Below, piece after piece: positions 1 to 8,510 of a stretch of 64,000 nt of DNA. The notes under the pieces are model-generated. The model worked only from the letters and a program-made list of their open reading frames with translations, made no database searches and was not told where the DNA came from. The translations under genes and the position numbers were made by a program. Source of the DNA: Lactonifactor longoviformis DSM 17459 (lineage in GTDB: Bacteria; Bacillota; Clostridia; Lachnospirales; Lachnospiraceae); assembly GCF_900129135.1 (NCBI RefSeq), contig NZ_FQVI01000005.1:121984-185983 (forward strand). The letters run 5' to 3'. The number at the start of each line of letters is the position of its first letter. The first letter of the stretch is position 1.

Positions 1-9
1 GGTGCAGCG

Positions 10-528
10 TTGGACCAGGACTTTTTTCTCCTGCAGAAAATGAAATCCGGTGATGAATCGGCTGTAGAAGAGTTTGTGAAAAAATATTACCCTGCTATTC
101 TCAAATATTCCTATTACCATGTAAATGATCAGGGTAAAGCAGAGGATATTGCCCAGGATACATTTGAACGGTTTTTCCGTTCTTTCTCGGACTACCGGCA
201 CTACGGAAAGGCTAAAAATTATCTCTACGTCATTGCAGGAAATTTATGCAAAAACACATACAGAAAAAAGAAGGAGGAACCTCTGGAATCTGTTCCGGAA
301 GAGTCTGTTTGGCCCTTAGACAGAGTAATTAATTCCCTTGCCATGGAACAGGCCCTGCTCCAGCTGCCGGAGGAGATGAGGGATGTCCTTATCCTTCACT
401 ATTATCAGGATTTGAAGCTAAAGGAAATCGCGAAGATTCAGGAAATCGGACTTCCTCTGGTGAAATATAGAATAAAGGCTGGCAAGGAACGCCTGAGGGA
501 GATTTTGGGAAAGGAGGAACTGTTATGA
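10..528 (+). CDS. ECF-type RNA polymerase sigma factor (cassette 1)
   Basis: Sigma-70 family factor of the ECF size class (about 172 aa). Region 2 covers residues ~18-62 (EDIAQDTFERFF is the -10 recognition helix area) and region 4 covers ~118-168 (LPEEMRDVLILHYYQDLKL, then a helix-turn-helix). The visible start is TTG at 10. The frame stays open to the window edge, so the true start could lie upstream. The paralogue at 14588 also starts with TTG. The stop overlaps the next ATG (ATGA at 525), so the sigma gene and the membrane-protein gene are translationally coupled. By analogy with sigma/ABC cassettes it probably controls its own operon in response to envelope stress; that role is inferred. 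Confidence 0.85.
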   Translation: MDQDFFLLQKMKSGDESAVEEFVKKYYPAILKYSYYHVNDQGKAEDIAQDTFERFFRSFSDYRHYGKAKNYLYVIAGNLCKNTYRKKKEEPLESVPEESVWPLDRVINSLAMEQALLQLPEEMRDVLILHYYQDLKLKEIAKIQEIGLPLVKYRIKAGKERLREILGKEELL

Positions 529-1292
529 AAGAGGGAAAGAAGCGGGACTATATGACGATCCGGCAGCCGGAAGGACCGGAGGTTCGGACAGAAAAAATAG
601 AGGAGACTTGTCTTCTGTCAAAACAGGCATTTTACCGGTATGCAGAAGAAGAGAGCATAACGCCAGCAGAGTTTTTAGCAGTTCAGCTCCGGTTTATCAA
701 TAAAAGCATGTGGGTTCTGCAGATTGGTATCTACTTTTTGCTGTGGCTGACTCTGCACTGGCAGAAACATGGGGCGCTTCCGTACAGCGGCTTCAGTGTA
801 TGGGTTCCCCTTCTGGGCATGACACTGATTCCGGAGCTATGGAAGAACCTGAGAACCAGAACCATAGAGATAGAAAATGCTACGTATTACGGACTGAAGA
901 AGGTTTATATAGCAAGGGTGCTGCTCATAGGGATGGCAGAGCTTATACTGGCAAGTATATTTTTTATTTTCACGGCTGCAACTATAAGAATTTCCCTTTA
1001 TGAAGCTGTTATTAATTTCCTTGTGCCGTTTAATGTGACCTGCTGTATCTGCTTTGCTGTCCTGTGCAGTGTGAAAATGAATTCCCAGCTGATGGCTGTA
1101 GGTCTCTGCACCATATGGTCCTTTCTCTGGTACCGGGTGGTTATTATGGAAAGGCTGTACCGGGCCATTGCTCTGCCGGTGTGGCTGCTGCTGGTTGCGG
1201 TTTCTATGATTTTTCTTGTTTATGTGATTATGCGGGCGGTAAGAGTTACCGCGCGGTATTGTGAAGGAGAGTGGATATGGAATTACAAATAA
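525..1292 (+). CDS. Membrane protein between ECF sigma factor and ABC transporter (possible anti-sigma)
   Basis: Integral membrane protein of 255 aa with a polar N-terminal ~65 residues followed by about six hydrophobic segments. No zinc-binding HxxxCxxC anti-sigma motif is visible. It overlaps the sigma gene by 4 nt (ATGA) and is followed by the ABC ATPase. A similar protein occupies the same place in the second cassette (13279-14067). The conserved position suggests an anti-sigma or sensor partner of the sigma factor, or an extra transporter subunit. I do not recognise a named family. Confidence 0.7.
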   Translation: MKEGKKRDYMTIRQPEGPEVRTEKIEETCLLSKQAFYRYAEEESITPAEFLAVQLRFINKSMWVLQIGIYFLLWLTLHWQKHGALPYSGFSVWVPLLGMTLIPELWKNLRTRTIEIENATYYGLKKVYIARVLLIGMAELILASIFFIFTAATIRISLYEAVINFLVPFNVTCCICFAVLCSVKMNSQLMAVGLCTIWSFLWYRVVIMERLYRAIALPVWLLLVAVSMIFLVYVIMRAVRVTARYCEGEWIWNYK

Positions 1293-2170
1293 AAAATCTG
1301 ACGAAAGAGTTTAAAGATATGAAGGCCGTAAATCACGTGTCTTTTACTATGGATCGGGGAGTATACGGGCTTTTGGGGGTAAACGGGGCAGGGAAGACGA
1401 CACTGATGCGAATGATCTGCACTCTGCTGAATCCCACAAGCGGAACGATCCTTTGGGGGGGCAGAGATATCTTTTCCATGGGAGAGGAGTACCGCAGAGT
1501 GATCGGGTATCTGCCCCAGGATTTCGGATATTATCCGGAATTTACCCCGGAGGATTATCTCAGATATATATCCGCCCTCAAAGGGATAAAACCTGTAGCA
1601 GCGAAAAGAAGGATTGAGGACCTGCTTCGCCAGGTGGGACTGGAAAACGTCAGAAAGAAGAAAATTAAAAAGTTTTCCGGAGGAATGAAACGCCGCCTGG
1701 GCATAGCGCAGGCCATGCTGAACCGTCCCAGGCTTCTGATTCTGGATGAGCCTACTTCCGGCCTGGATCCCAAAGAAAGGATTCGTTTCCGGAATCTGAT
1801 CAGCGAACTGGCAGAGGAAGGCATTATCCTGTTGTCCACACATATCGTTTCTGACGTGGAATCCATCGCCAATGAGATCCTTTTTATGAGAGAAGGACAG
1901 ATTATAGACTCCGGTTCCCCTGCTGAACTGATAGAGGGCATCTCCCGAAGAGTAAAAGTATGGGAGTGTGTGATGGGGAAACAGGAGGCAGAAATCTATA
2001 GAAAACGCTATTGCGTATCCAATCTGAAAATAGAGGCAGAAGGGGCAAGACTACGGATTTTATCAGAGGTACAGCCCTGCCCCCAGGCTGTACAGAGCCC
2101 TCTGAGTCTGGAGGATGCATTTTTATACTATTTCGGAGAGAAAGCAGGTGAGGAACATGTACAAGTATGA
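1277..2170 (+). CDS. ABC transporter ATP-binding protein (cassette 1)
   Basis: ABC-2-type exporter ATPase of 297 aa in the CcmA/BcrA class. Walker A is GVNGAGKTT (residues ~34-42), the Q-loop region reads YLPQDFGYYPEFT, the signature is FSGGMKRR, Walker B is LLILDEP and the switch histidine is in STHI. A GTG at 1271 is also in frame, but the ATG at 1277 has the better-spaced GAAGGAGA site. The C-terminal ~80 residues are the variable tail common in peptide or drug exporters. It overlaps the preceding gene by 16 nt and the permease by 14 nt, indicating one operon. Its partner is the permease at 2157. Confidence 0.9.
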   Translation: MELQIKNLTKEFKDMKAVNHVSFTMDRGVYGLLGVNGAGKTTLMRMICTLLNPTSGTILWGGRDIFSMGEEYRRVIGYLPQDFGYYPEFTPEDYLRYISALKGIKPVAAKRRIEDLLRQVGLENVRKKKIKKFSGGMKRRLGIAQAMLNRPRLLILDEPTSGLDPKERIRFRNLISELAEEGIILLSTHIVSDVESIANEILFMREGQIIDSGSPAELIEGISRRVKVWECVMGKQEAEIYRKRYCVSNLKIEAEGARLRILSEVQPCPQAVQSPLSLEDAFLYYFGEKAGEEHVQV

Positions 2171-3386
2171 GCTGAAAAAGGTAACCGGCAGGCTCAGCAC
2201 AAAAGTGACGCTGGGAGTATTCTGCGTCTACCTTATCTGGATGCTGGGTGCCTTTTATATTAGAAGTGAGGTGTGGGTAAATCCCCGGGGGGAAGAAGAA
2301 CGGGGCATTCATGCCATTCATAATCTGAAAGAAATGAAAAAGGAGTGGGAAGGCCCTGTCACAGAGGAAAAAATTGCCCGGGTGCTCGAGGCCAATGCCC
2401 GCATCACGTCGGACCCCGAATATGCCCTGGAAGGCGGAGGGCTCAGCAATACAGGGTATGCCAAAAGACAGGGGTTCGCAGACATCAGGGATTTGATTAA
2501 CCAGTCTTTTTGCAGTTTTCGGGAAAATGATTATTATATGGCGGACCGTTTGGGTCCCGAGGATGCACAACAGTTTTATGTCAACCGGACAGAACATCTG
2601 AGGGAGTGGCTGTATGGGGAGTACAGCAGCAGCTTCAGCGATAAGGAAAAGGCTTATTATATACAACAGTTTGAGAAAATGGAGATTCCGCTGGAATACA
2701 GATACCAGACAGGATGGAGCAAAACTATAGAGTTTACAATGGTGGTAATCATGGGTGCCGCAATTGTTGTGTGCATTCTTGTGGCATCTGTATTTCCCTG
2801 GGAATACCAGACAGGGGCTTCCAGCGTGTTCTATTCCAGCTGCTATGGACGTTCCCGGGGAATAAAGGCCAAGATAGGGGCAGTCCTCACAATCGCTGCG
2901 GCAGTCTATTGGGCGGCAGTTCTTGTATCCAGCGGGATATTGCTGGCAGTGTTTGGAACAGACGGAGCCGGCTGTATGATTCAGGCCAATGGATTCTGGA
3001 AAAGCCTGTACAACATTACCAATTTGGAAGCCTATATCTTATGCATCCTCTGGGGGTTTATCATATGCCTTTTTATGAGTATTCTCACTGCATGGATCTC
3101 TGCAGTGACAGGCTCCTCCATTCTGCCTATCGTGACAAGCTTTTTGCTGATTATGGCTCCGGCAGTTGTGGGACAGTACGTTACCGGCGGACTGGCAGGA
3201 GACATCCTGGGGCTTCTTCCTCACCAGCTGATGCAGGGGACCACTCTTTTGAGACTGTTTACGGTGTATACCATAGGAGGAAAGGTAGTCAATCTCTGCC
3301 AGATCCTGCCTCCGCTTTATCTGGGACTGACAGCCGTTTTGCTGCCGGCAGTATATCTGGTCTACAGAAAAAAGGAAGTTTATTAG
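2157..3386 (+). CDS. ABC-2 type transporter permease (cassette 1)
   Basis: Permease of 409 aa. There is one hydrophobic segment near residues 12-32, a long polar loop of about 150 residues that is probably extracytoplasmic, then a cluster of about five membrane segments from residue ~190 to the end. ATG 2157 (MYKYELKKV) follows AGGTGAGGAAC and lies inside the 3' end of the ATPase gene. The same layout is seen in the paralogue at 11114. It probably exports a peptide, antibiotic or lipid; the substrate cannot be read from sequence. Confidence 0.85.
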   Translation: MYKYELKKVTGRLSTKVTLGVFCVYLIWMLGAFYIRSEVWVNPRGEEERGIHAIHNLKEMKKEWEGPVTEEKIARVLEANARITSDPEYALEGGGLSNTGYAKRQGFADIRDLINQSFCSFRENDYYMADRLGPEDAQQFYVNRTEHLREWLYGEYSSSFSDKEKAYYIQQFEKMEIPLEYRYQTGWSKTIEFTMVVIMGAAIVVCILVASVFPWEYQTGASSVFYSSCYGRSRGIKAKIGAVLTIAAAVYWAAVLVSSGILLAVFGTDGAGCMIQANGFWKSLYNITNLEAYILCILWGFIICLFMSILTAWISAVTGSSILPIVTSFLLIMAPAVVGQYVTGGLAGDILGLLPHQLMQGTTLLRLFTVYTIGGKVVNLCQILPPLYLGLTAVLLPAVYLVYRKKEVY

Positions 3387-3420
3387 AGCAAAGTATCTCG
3401 ATCTTGTGATATTTCCAAAA

Positions 3421-3449
3421 TTGCGGTTTATGTCCCAAACACTTATAAT
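3421..3449 (+). promoter_or_regulatory. Sigma-A type promoter of the two-component/Bce-like operon
   Basis: A -35 TTGCGG (3421-3426) and -10 TATAAT (3444-3449) are separated by exactly 17 bp. They lie 26 bp before the response-regulator ATG, in the only intergenic gap after the first cassette. This suggests that the regulator, kinase and exporter form a separate transcription unit. Confidence 0.65.
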
Positions 3450-3474
3450 AGAGAAAAAAGAAGGAGTGTGGGAG

Positions 3475-4155
3475 ATGAACCGCATTTTAATTATAGAAGA
3501 CGACAGGGCTCTGAACCGGGGCCTGCAGTATGGATTCGGCCAGGAGGGCTGGCAGGTGAGGGGGGCTTATTCCGCGGAGGAGGGAAAAACTCTTTTTTTA
3601 ACCGAGGGGTTTGATCTTGTGATTTTGGATGTAAATCTTCCCGGCAAAGATGGATTTGAGTTCTGCCGCTGGGCCAGGGGGATACGAAGAGTTCCTATTA
3701 TTTTCCTCACAGCCAGGGACCTTGAGGAAGACGCGGTAAAGGGCTATGACCTGGGGGCGGACGATTATGTGACAAAGCCGTTCAGTATGGTCCTGCTGAA
3801 GAGAAAAGCAGCAGCAGTTTTAAAGAGAACAAAAGGGGTAAAAAAGGAAGACATTTATGAGGATGGGTATCTTTGGATTGATTTTATCAGGTTCAGGGCA
3901 GAGGTGCAGGGAAAAGAGGTGTTTTTTACTCCTACAGAGTATAAACTGCTGCGTGTTTTTATTGACAACAGGGGTCAGGTGCTCACCCATAAAATCCTGC
4001 TGGAAAGGATCTGGGACAGCAGCGGACAGTTTGTGGACAAGCATGCTCTGGCCGTTAATGTGAACCGGCTGCGCGGGAAGATTGAGGACGGGAAGCATAA
4101 GTACATTGCTACCGTCTATGGGATGGGATATCAGTGGACAGGAGAACAGGAGTGA
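3475..4155 (+). CDS. OmpR/PhoB-family response regulator
   Basis: Receiver domain (residues ~1-115) with acidic pair IEDD, phosphoacceptor Asp in VILDVNLPG and conserved Lys in TKPF, followed by a C-terminal winged-helix domain (VFFTPTEYKLL to ATVYGMGYQW). 226 aa is typical for the family. ATG 3475 was chosen because AAGGAG lies 8-13 nt upstream and the receiver begins at once (MNRILIIEDD). GTGA overlap with the kinase gene indicates translational coupling. It likely activates the downstream ABC exporter genes, as BceR-type regulators do; this is inferred from gene order. Confidence 0.9.
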   Translation: MNRILIIEDDRALNRGLQYGFGQEGWQVRGAYSAEEGKTLFLTEGFDLVILDVNLPGKDGFEFCRWARGIRRVPIIFLTARDLEEDAVKGYDLGADDYVTKPFSMVLLKRKAAAVLKRTKGVKKEDIYEDGYLWIDFIRFRAEVQGKEVFFTPTEYKLLRVFIDNRGQVLTHKILLERIWDSSGQFVDKHALAVNVNRLRGKIEDGKHKYIATVYGMGYQWTGEQE

Positions 4156-5186
4156 CAAAGGACAAAACGGAACAAAGGAAAAGACTTTTAAAATGGTTCG
4201 GATTTGCCGTAGGGGCCATGACTTTAATAGGCGTGCTGTATGGGGGTCCGGGAAAGACAGCCAGACTTCTTGCAGCTCTGGGATATCTGGGAAGTCTGGG
4301 CATCTGGGCTGCCTATACCTGGTGCATTAAAAGGGATATCTGGAGGTTTACGGATTCTATGGAGAAAAGTCTGGATTATATGATCCAGGGAAGGGAGGAT
4401 CCGGAGTTTGATGAGACGGCAGAGAGCCAGCTTTCCAAGCTTCAGACAAAGCTGAAGCAGCTTTATGAGATACAGAATCATTATGTGCAGAGCAGCCTGG
4501 AGGAGAGAAAGAAGATGCAGGAGCTGGTATCAGACATTTCCCATCAGACCAGGACACCGGTTTCCAACATCAAAATGTATGCGGAGATGCTGGGGGAGAA
4601 GTGTACAGACAGAGATACAGAAGAAGAGTTTCTGGCTCAGTTAAAAGAACAGGCTGACAAGCTGGATTTTCTGATACAGAGTCTGGTAAAAATGTCCCGG
4701 TTGGAGACAGGAATTCTGAAGATCCGTCAGGAGGAGACTCCCTTGTATGATACCCTGGGCAGGGCGATTGGAAGCGTGTTGCCCAGGGCAGACCGCAAAG
4801 ACATTCAGATATCTGTAGACTGTCCGGAGGAGCTTTTTATTTATCACGATCCCAGGTGGACGGAAGAAGCACTTTATAATATTTTGGACAACGGGGTAAA
4901 GTATACGGAACCCGGGGGGAAGATAGATGTCTCAGTGAGGGAACAGGAAATCTATGCCCATATTACTATCCGGGACACGGGTAAGGGGATTGAAGAGAGC
5001 CGTCAGTGTAAAATCTTCGGAAGATTTTACCGGGAGCCTGAGGTCCGCGGTCAAGAGGGTGTCGGGATAGGACTGTATCTGGCCAGAGAAATTATCACCA
5101 GACAGAAAGGGTATATCGAGGTCCGGTCAGAAGCAGGGAGGGGAAGTTGTTTTCATATCTATCTGCCGGGAAAATCACAGAATTGA
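4152..5186 (+). CDS. Sensor histidine kinase, short-loop BceS-like type
   Basis: 344 aa. Two closely spaced N-terminal membrane segments lie at about residues 12-30 and 37-55 with almost no extracellular loop, typical of intramembrane-sensing BceS-type kinases. The H-box is SDISHQTRTPVSNIKM, the N-box ILDNGVKYT, and the G-boxes are DTGKGIEE and GIGLYLARE. GTG 4152 overlaps the regulator stop (GTGA) and has GGAGAACAGG upstream. An earlier GTG at 4134 is in frame but deeper inside the regulator gene. Such kinases usually sense through their cognate ABC transporter, here the genes at 5264 and 5938. Confidence 0.88.
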   Translation: MTKDKTEQRKRLLKWFGFAVGAMTLIGVLYGGPGKTARLLAALGYLGSLGIWAAYTWCIKRDIWRFTDSMEKSLDYMIQGREDPEFDETAESQLSKLQTKLKQLYEIQNHYVQSSLEERKKMQELVSDISHQTRTPVSNIKMYAEMLGEKCTDRDTEEEFLAQLKEQADKLDFLIQSLVKMSRLETGILKIRQEETPLYDTLGRAIGSVLPRADRKDIQISVDCPEELFIYHDPRWTEEALYNILDNGVKYTEPGGKIDVSVREQEIYAHITIRDTGKGIEESRQCKIFGRFYREPEVRGQEGVGIGLYLAREIITRQKGYIEVRSEAGRGSCFHIYLPGKSQN

Positions 5187-5263
5187 GAGATTAGCCGGCT
5201 GAGATAAGTTTGAGATATTTCTTTGATAAGCTGGGTCTATCAAAGAAAAAGGAGCTGAAAAGA

Positions 5264-5941
5264 ATGTCAGAAGAAGTTGTAAAAACTATAAAACTGAAGA
5301 AGTATTATGATATGGGAACCAATGTTGTGAAGGCGCTGGACGGCGTGGATCTCACCATAGAGAAGGGGGAGTTTGCGGCTATTGTGGTGAAGTCCGGAAG
5401 CGGCAAGTCCACCCTTCTCCATATGCTGGGGGGCCTGGATACGCCCACTGAGGGTAAGGTTCTGGTGGGAGGCAGAGATCTGAGCCGGATGAACCGGGAG
5501 CAGCTTACTATTTTCCGGAGAAGGAAGGTAGGGTTTGTATTCCAGAGCTATAATCTGGTGCCGGATCTGAATGTATATGAGAATATCACACTTCCCATTG
5601 AACTGGACGGAGGGCATATTGACCGCGGATTTATGGATACCCTCATGGGTGCCCTGGGGCTGGAAGAAAAAAGGGAGGTACTTCCCAACACCTTGTCGGG
5701 AGGGCAGCAGCAGAGAGTTGCCATAGCAAGGGCTCTTTCCACCAAGCCCGCTATTGTGCTGGCGGATGAACCCACGGGTAATCTGGACAGCCAGACCAGC
5801 CACGATGTGCTGGGACTACTGAAAGCGGCTGCCCGGCAATTCCATCAGACTCTTGTGGTGATCACCCACGACAGTGATATCGCACAGCTTGCAGACAGAA
5901 TTCTGCGGATAGAAGACGGCAGAATCGCCGACAGGGGGTGA
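5264..5941 (+). CDS. BceA/MacB-like ABC transporter ATP-binding protein
   Basis: 225 aa. Signature [15 protein letters not shown], Walker [12 protein letters not shown] and switch His in VITHD are all intact. Walker A reads VVKSGSGKST: the first glycine of GxxxxGK[ST] is replaced by valine (GTG codon), unlike the canonical GPSGSGKST of the paralogue at 44062. ATG 5264 was chosen over an upstream TTG because AAAGGAG lies 9-15 nt before it. The next gene starts in a GTGA overlap at 5938. Together they would form a FtsX-type exporter for antimicrobial peptide detoxification. Activity of the Val variant is uncertain. Confidence 0.88.
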   Translation: MSEEVVKTIKLKKYYDMGTNVVKALDGVDLTIEKGEFAAIVVKSGSGKSTLLHMLGGLDTPTEGKVLVGGRDLSRMNREQLTIFRRRKVGFVFQSYNLVPDLNVYENITLPIELDGGHIDRGFMDTLMGALGLEEKREVLPNTLSGGQQQRVAIARALSTKPAIVLADEPTGNLDSQTSHDVLGLLKAAARQFHQTLVVITHDSDIAQLADRILRIEDGRIADRG

Positions 5942-8442
5942 GGGGAGTGCTGGAAAATAATAATCAGAGAATTATCCGCAGAATGGCAAAACGAAGCATG
6001 CACGGCAATACCAGGAGAAATAGTATTCTCATCGCCTCCATAGCCTTGTCTGCCTTTATGCTTATTACAGTGCTGACAGTGGGAATTACATATTTTAAAG
6101 CCCAGAGAGACCAGACAATCCGAATGTACGGGGGAGACCACGATGCGGTGCTTATGGCACCCAGCGGGGATCAGATTGAAAAATGCAGAAAGGACAGAAG
6201 GATTGAAGAGGCAGGGCTGACTGTTAAATGTGCCAGTGCAGAGAGCAATGGAGTGGATGACAGCCTTCACACTACTTTTATATGGAGCGACGGGACTTAC
6301 TGGGACGTACAGAAAAGGCCGGCTCTTAAGTGGATAAAGGGGGAGTATCCCAAACTGGAGAATGAGCTAATGATATCCATGGGAGCGTTAAAAGAATGTG
6401 GCTCAGAAAATGGAAGGATCGGCGACCGCCTCACTCTCACATATGGAGATAAAAACGGAAAGCATAAGAAGGAATTTATTATCAGCGGTATCTATGAGGA
6501 TTACAGTGGGGAGACTGCCGCATATGTATCCGAAAAGTTCTATAGGACTACGGGACACAAGCCGTCGGATGTCACAGCGGGAGTCATGTATTTGAGCTTT
6601 TCCCGTGCTCTTTTTACGGATAAACAGCTGGATACCTTTCGTGAGGAACTGAATCTGGGGAAACAGCAGAGACTTTTCTATACAGGAATCACAGAGCATT
6701 CCCTGTCTGTATTCCTGGGGATCCTGGGTCTGGTATTTGTAACCTGTGTCTGCAGCTATCTTCTGGTGTATAATATTCTTTACCTTTCAGTCGCTAACAA
6801 TATCCGGTATTATGGGCTGCTTCAAACTGTGGGTATGACAGAGAGGCAGATCCGCAGGATGCTTTACCGCCAGATGTTTCTCCTGGGGGGAACTGGAATT
6901 ATGCTGGGGCTGGCAGTGGGCAGCGGAACGGCATTTATCATAATTCCTGGTATTGTAAAGACAATTGGAATCCGGGGCGGAGCCGTTTCCGTATCCTTTC
7001 ATCCTCTGGTGTATGCCGCTGCTGTTCTGGTGAGCTGTCTTACTATTTACTTTGGCAGCAGAAAACCGGCGAAAATTGCAGGGCGCATATCACCGGTTGA
7101 GGCGGTGAGATATACAGCGCCCGGAGGCAGCAGGAAAAAACGAAGGACCGGGAAGGGAAGCATTGCGGGAAGGATGGCCAGGACCAATCTTCTGAAAGAC
7201 AGAAAAAGGTCTGGAATTGTAATTTTTTCCCTGACACTGAGTATATCCATATTTATCTGTGTAATTACGATTATCCAGAGTCAGGGGGCCAGAACCATGG
7301 TGTCTAATTTCATGGATTTTGATCTGGAATTGAGCAATGATACTCTGGGCAAAGAAGACGGGAGCCAGTACAGGCAGATCTTTGATAAGAATTTTATAAC
7401 CGATCTGGAAGAGAGTAAGGGGATAAGGGAGATTTATCCTCTGTATCTGGATGAAATTACAGTGCCCTGGGAACCAGATTTTGCGGAGACCTGGATGCGG
7501 GAGGAATATGCTGCCTGGATGGATTACCCCTATGCGGAGGCAAGGGACGAATATAAGAAGAACCCCGACAAATTTTATTCCTATATCACAGGGATAGATG
7601 AAATCCTGTTTGACCGGCTAAAGGAAACGCTATCTCAGCCAGTGGACAAAGAGGCCTTTTTGGCAGGGAAAGTGTGTATTCTCTACAGAAATGACCTTTC
7701 CCTTACAGACAAGGATATTGAGGGAAAGACACTGACCTTCTATCTGAAAAAGACAGGGGAGGAGGGCAGTGTTACGCTTCCTATAGGAGGAATAACAGAT
7801 GAGAGGTATTATTCACCTTACGCCGGTCTTGCTCCTGTGATTATTGTCAGCCAACAATTTCTGCACCGTCTGAATCCGGAGGCATATATTCAGAAGCTGG
7901 GAATCTTGTACCAGGAGGAATATGACGAGTCTGCGGAGGCACAGGCTATGAGCATTGCGGAAGAAAGTCCTTACAGGACGGATATTGAGAGCAGTTCCAA
8001 GATAGAAAGTATGAAACGTATAAAAGAATCCCAGGGGAATATGATGGAATTCGGACTTGGTATTGTCTTGATTCTGGCTCTCATCGGAATTATGAATTAT
8101 GTAAACACAGTGTGCAGTAATATACAGAACCGGCTGGGAGAACTTGCTGTTCTTGAAAGCATTGGAATGACAGAATGGCAGATGAAAAAAATGCTTGTGC
8201 AGGAGGGGCTTTTATTTGCCGGAAGTTCTCTGCTTTTATCCTCCACAGTGGGCATTGGAGTCACATATGTGATCTACCAGTCTGTGAATTACATGGATGT
8301 GGAATTCTATTTTCCGTTCATTCCGGTGCTGGGAGTTTATTTACTGGTAATCCTGGTGTGTATCTGCGTTCCTTTGATCCTGTACCATTGCAGCATCCGG
8401 GGGAAAAGTGCAGTTGAGAGACTGCGGGAGTGCCAGGGATGA
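5938..8442 (+). CDS. BceB/FtsX-family ABC transporter permease
   Basis: 834 aa, larger than the ~650 aa typical of BceB. One N-terminal membrane segment (~26-48) is followed by an extracellular domain, a first FtsX triple-helix block (~255-390), a second large extracellular domain, and a final three-helix block (~700-830, from GLGIVLILALIGIMNYVNTV). Start GTG 5938 overlaps the ATPase stop; GTG 5947 is an alternative. With the upstream kinase, regulator and ATPase this forms a Bce-like resistance module. Substrate unknown. Confidence 0.85.
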   Translation: MRGVLENNNQRIIRRMAKRSMHGNTRRNSILIASIALSAFMLITVLTVGITYFKAQRDQTIRMYGGDHDAVLMAPSGDQIEKCRKDRRIEEAGLTVKCASAESNGVDDSLHTTFIWSDGTYWDVQKRPALKWIKGEYPKLENELMISMGALKECGSENGRIGDRLTLTYGDKNGKHKKEFIISGIYEDYSGETAAYVSEKFYRTTGHKPSDVTAGVMYLSFSRALFTDKQLDTFREELNLGKQQRLFYTGITEHSLSVFLGILGLVFVTCVCSYLLVYNILYLSVANNIRYYGLLQTVGMTERQIRRMLYRQMFLLGGTGIMLGLAVGSGTAFIIIPGIVKTIGIRGGAVSVSFHPLVYAAAVLVSCLTIYFGSRKPAKIAGRISPVEAVRYTAPGGSRKKRRTGKGSIAGRMARTNLLKDRKRSGIVIFSLTLSISIFICVITIIQSQGARTMVSNFMDFDLELSNDTLGKEDGSQYRQIFDKNFITDLEESKGIREIYPLYLDEITVPWEPDFAETWMREEYAAWMDYPYAEARDEYKKNPDKFYSYITGIDEILFDRLKETLSQPVDKEAFLAGKVCILYRNDLSLTDKDIEGKTLTFYLKKTGEEGSVTLPIGGITDERYYSPYAGLAPVIIVSQQFLHRLNPEAYIQKLGILYQEEYDESAEAQAMSIAEESPYRTDIESSSKIESMKRIKESQGNMMEFGLGIVLILALIGIMNYVNTVCSNIQNRLGELAVLESIGMTEWQMKKMLVQEGLLFAGSSLLLSSTVGIGVTYVIYQSVNYMDVEFYFPFIPVLGVYLLVILVCICVPLILYHCSIRGKSAVERLRECQG

Positions 8443-8478
8443 AAAACGGCTCCGGGGGGTGTGCATTTCCCGGAGCCG
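8442..8478 (-). terminator. Rho-independent terminator of the purine permease gene
   Basis: Perfect 10-bp stem CGGCTCCGGG/CCCGGAGCCG (8447-8456 with 8469-8478) followed on the minus strand by TTTTT. It lies between the convergent Bce-like permease and NCS2 permease genes and may also stop plus-strand transcripts. Confidence 0.8.
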
Positions 8479-8510
8479 CTGCTGTATGGAGAACTTTCTG
8501 TGCTGCTTTA

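Noticed and set aside
1902..2666. Long minus-strand open frame of 254 codons opposite the ABC ATPase/permease genes
   Set aside because: It lies antisense to two clearly conserved genes, has no ribosome site or recognisable domain, and its composition mirrors the coding strand.
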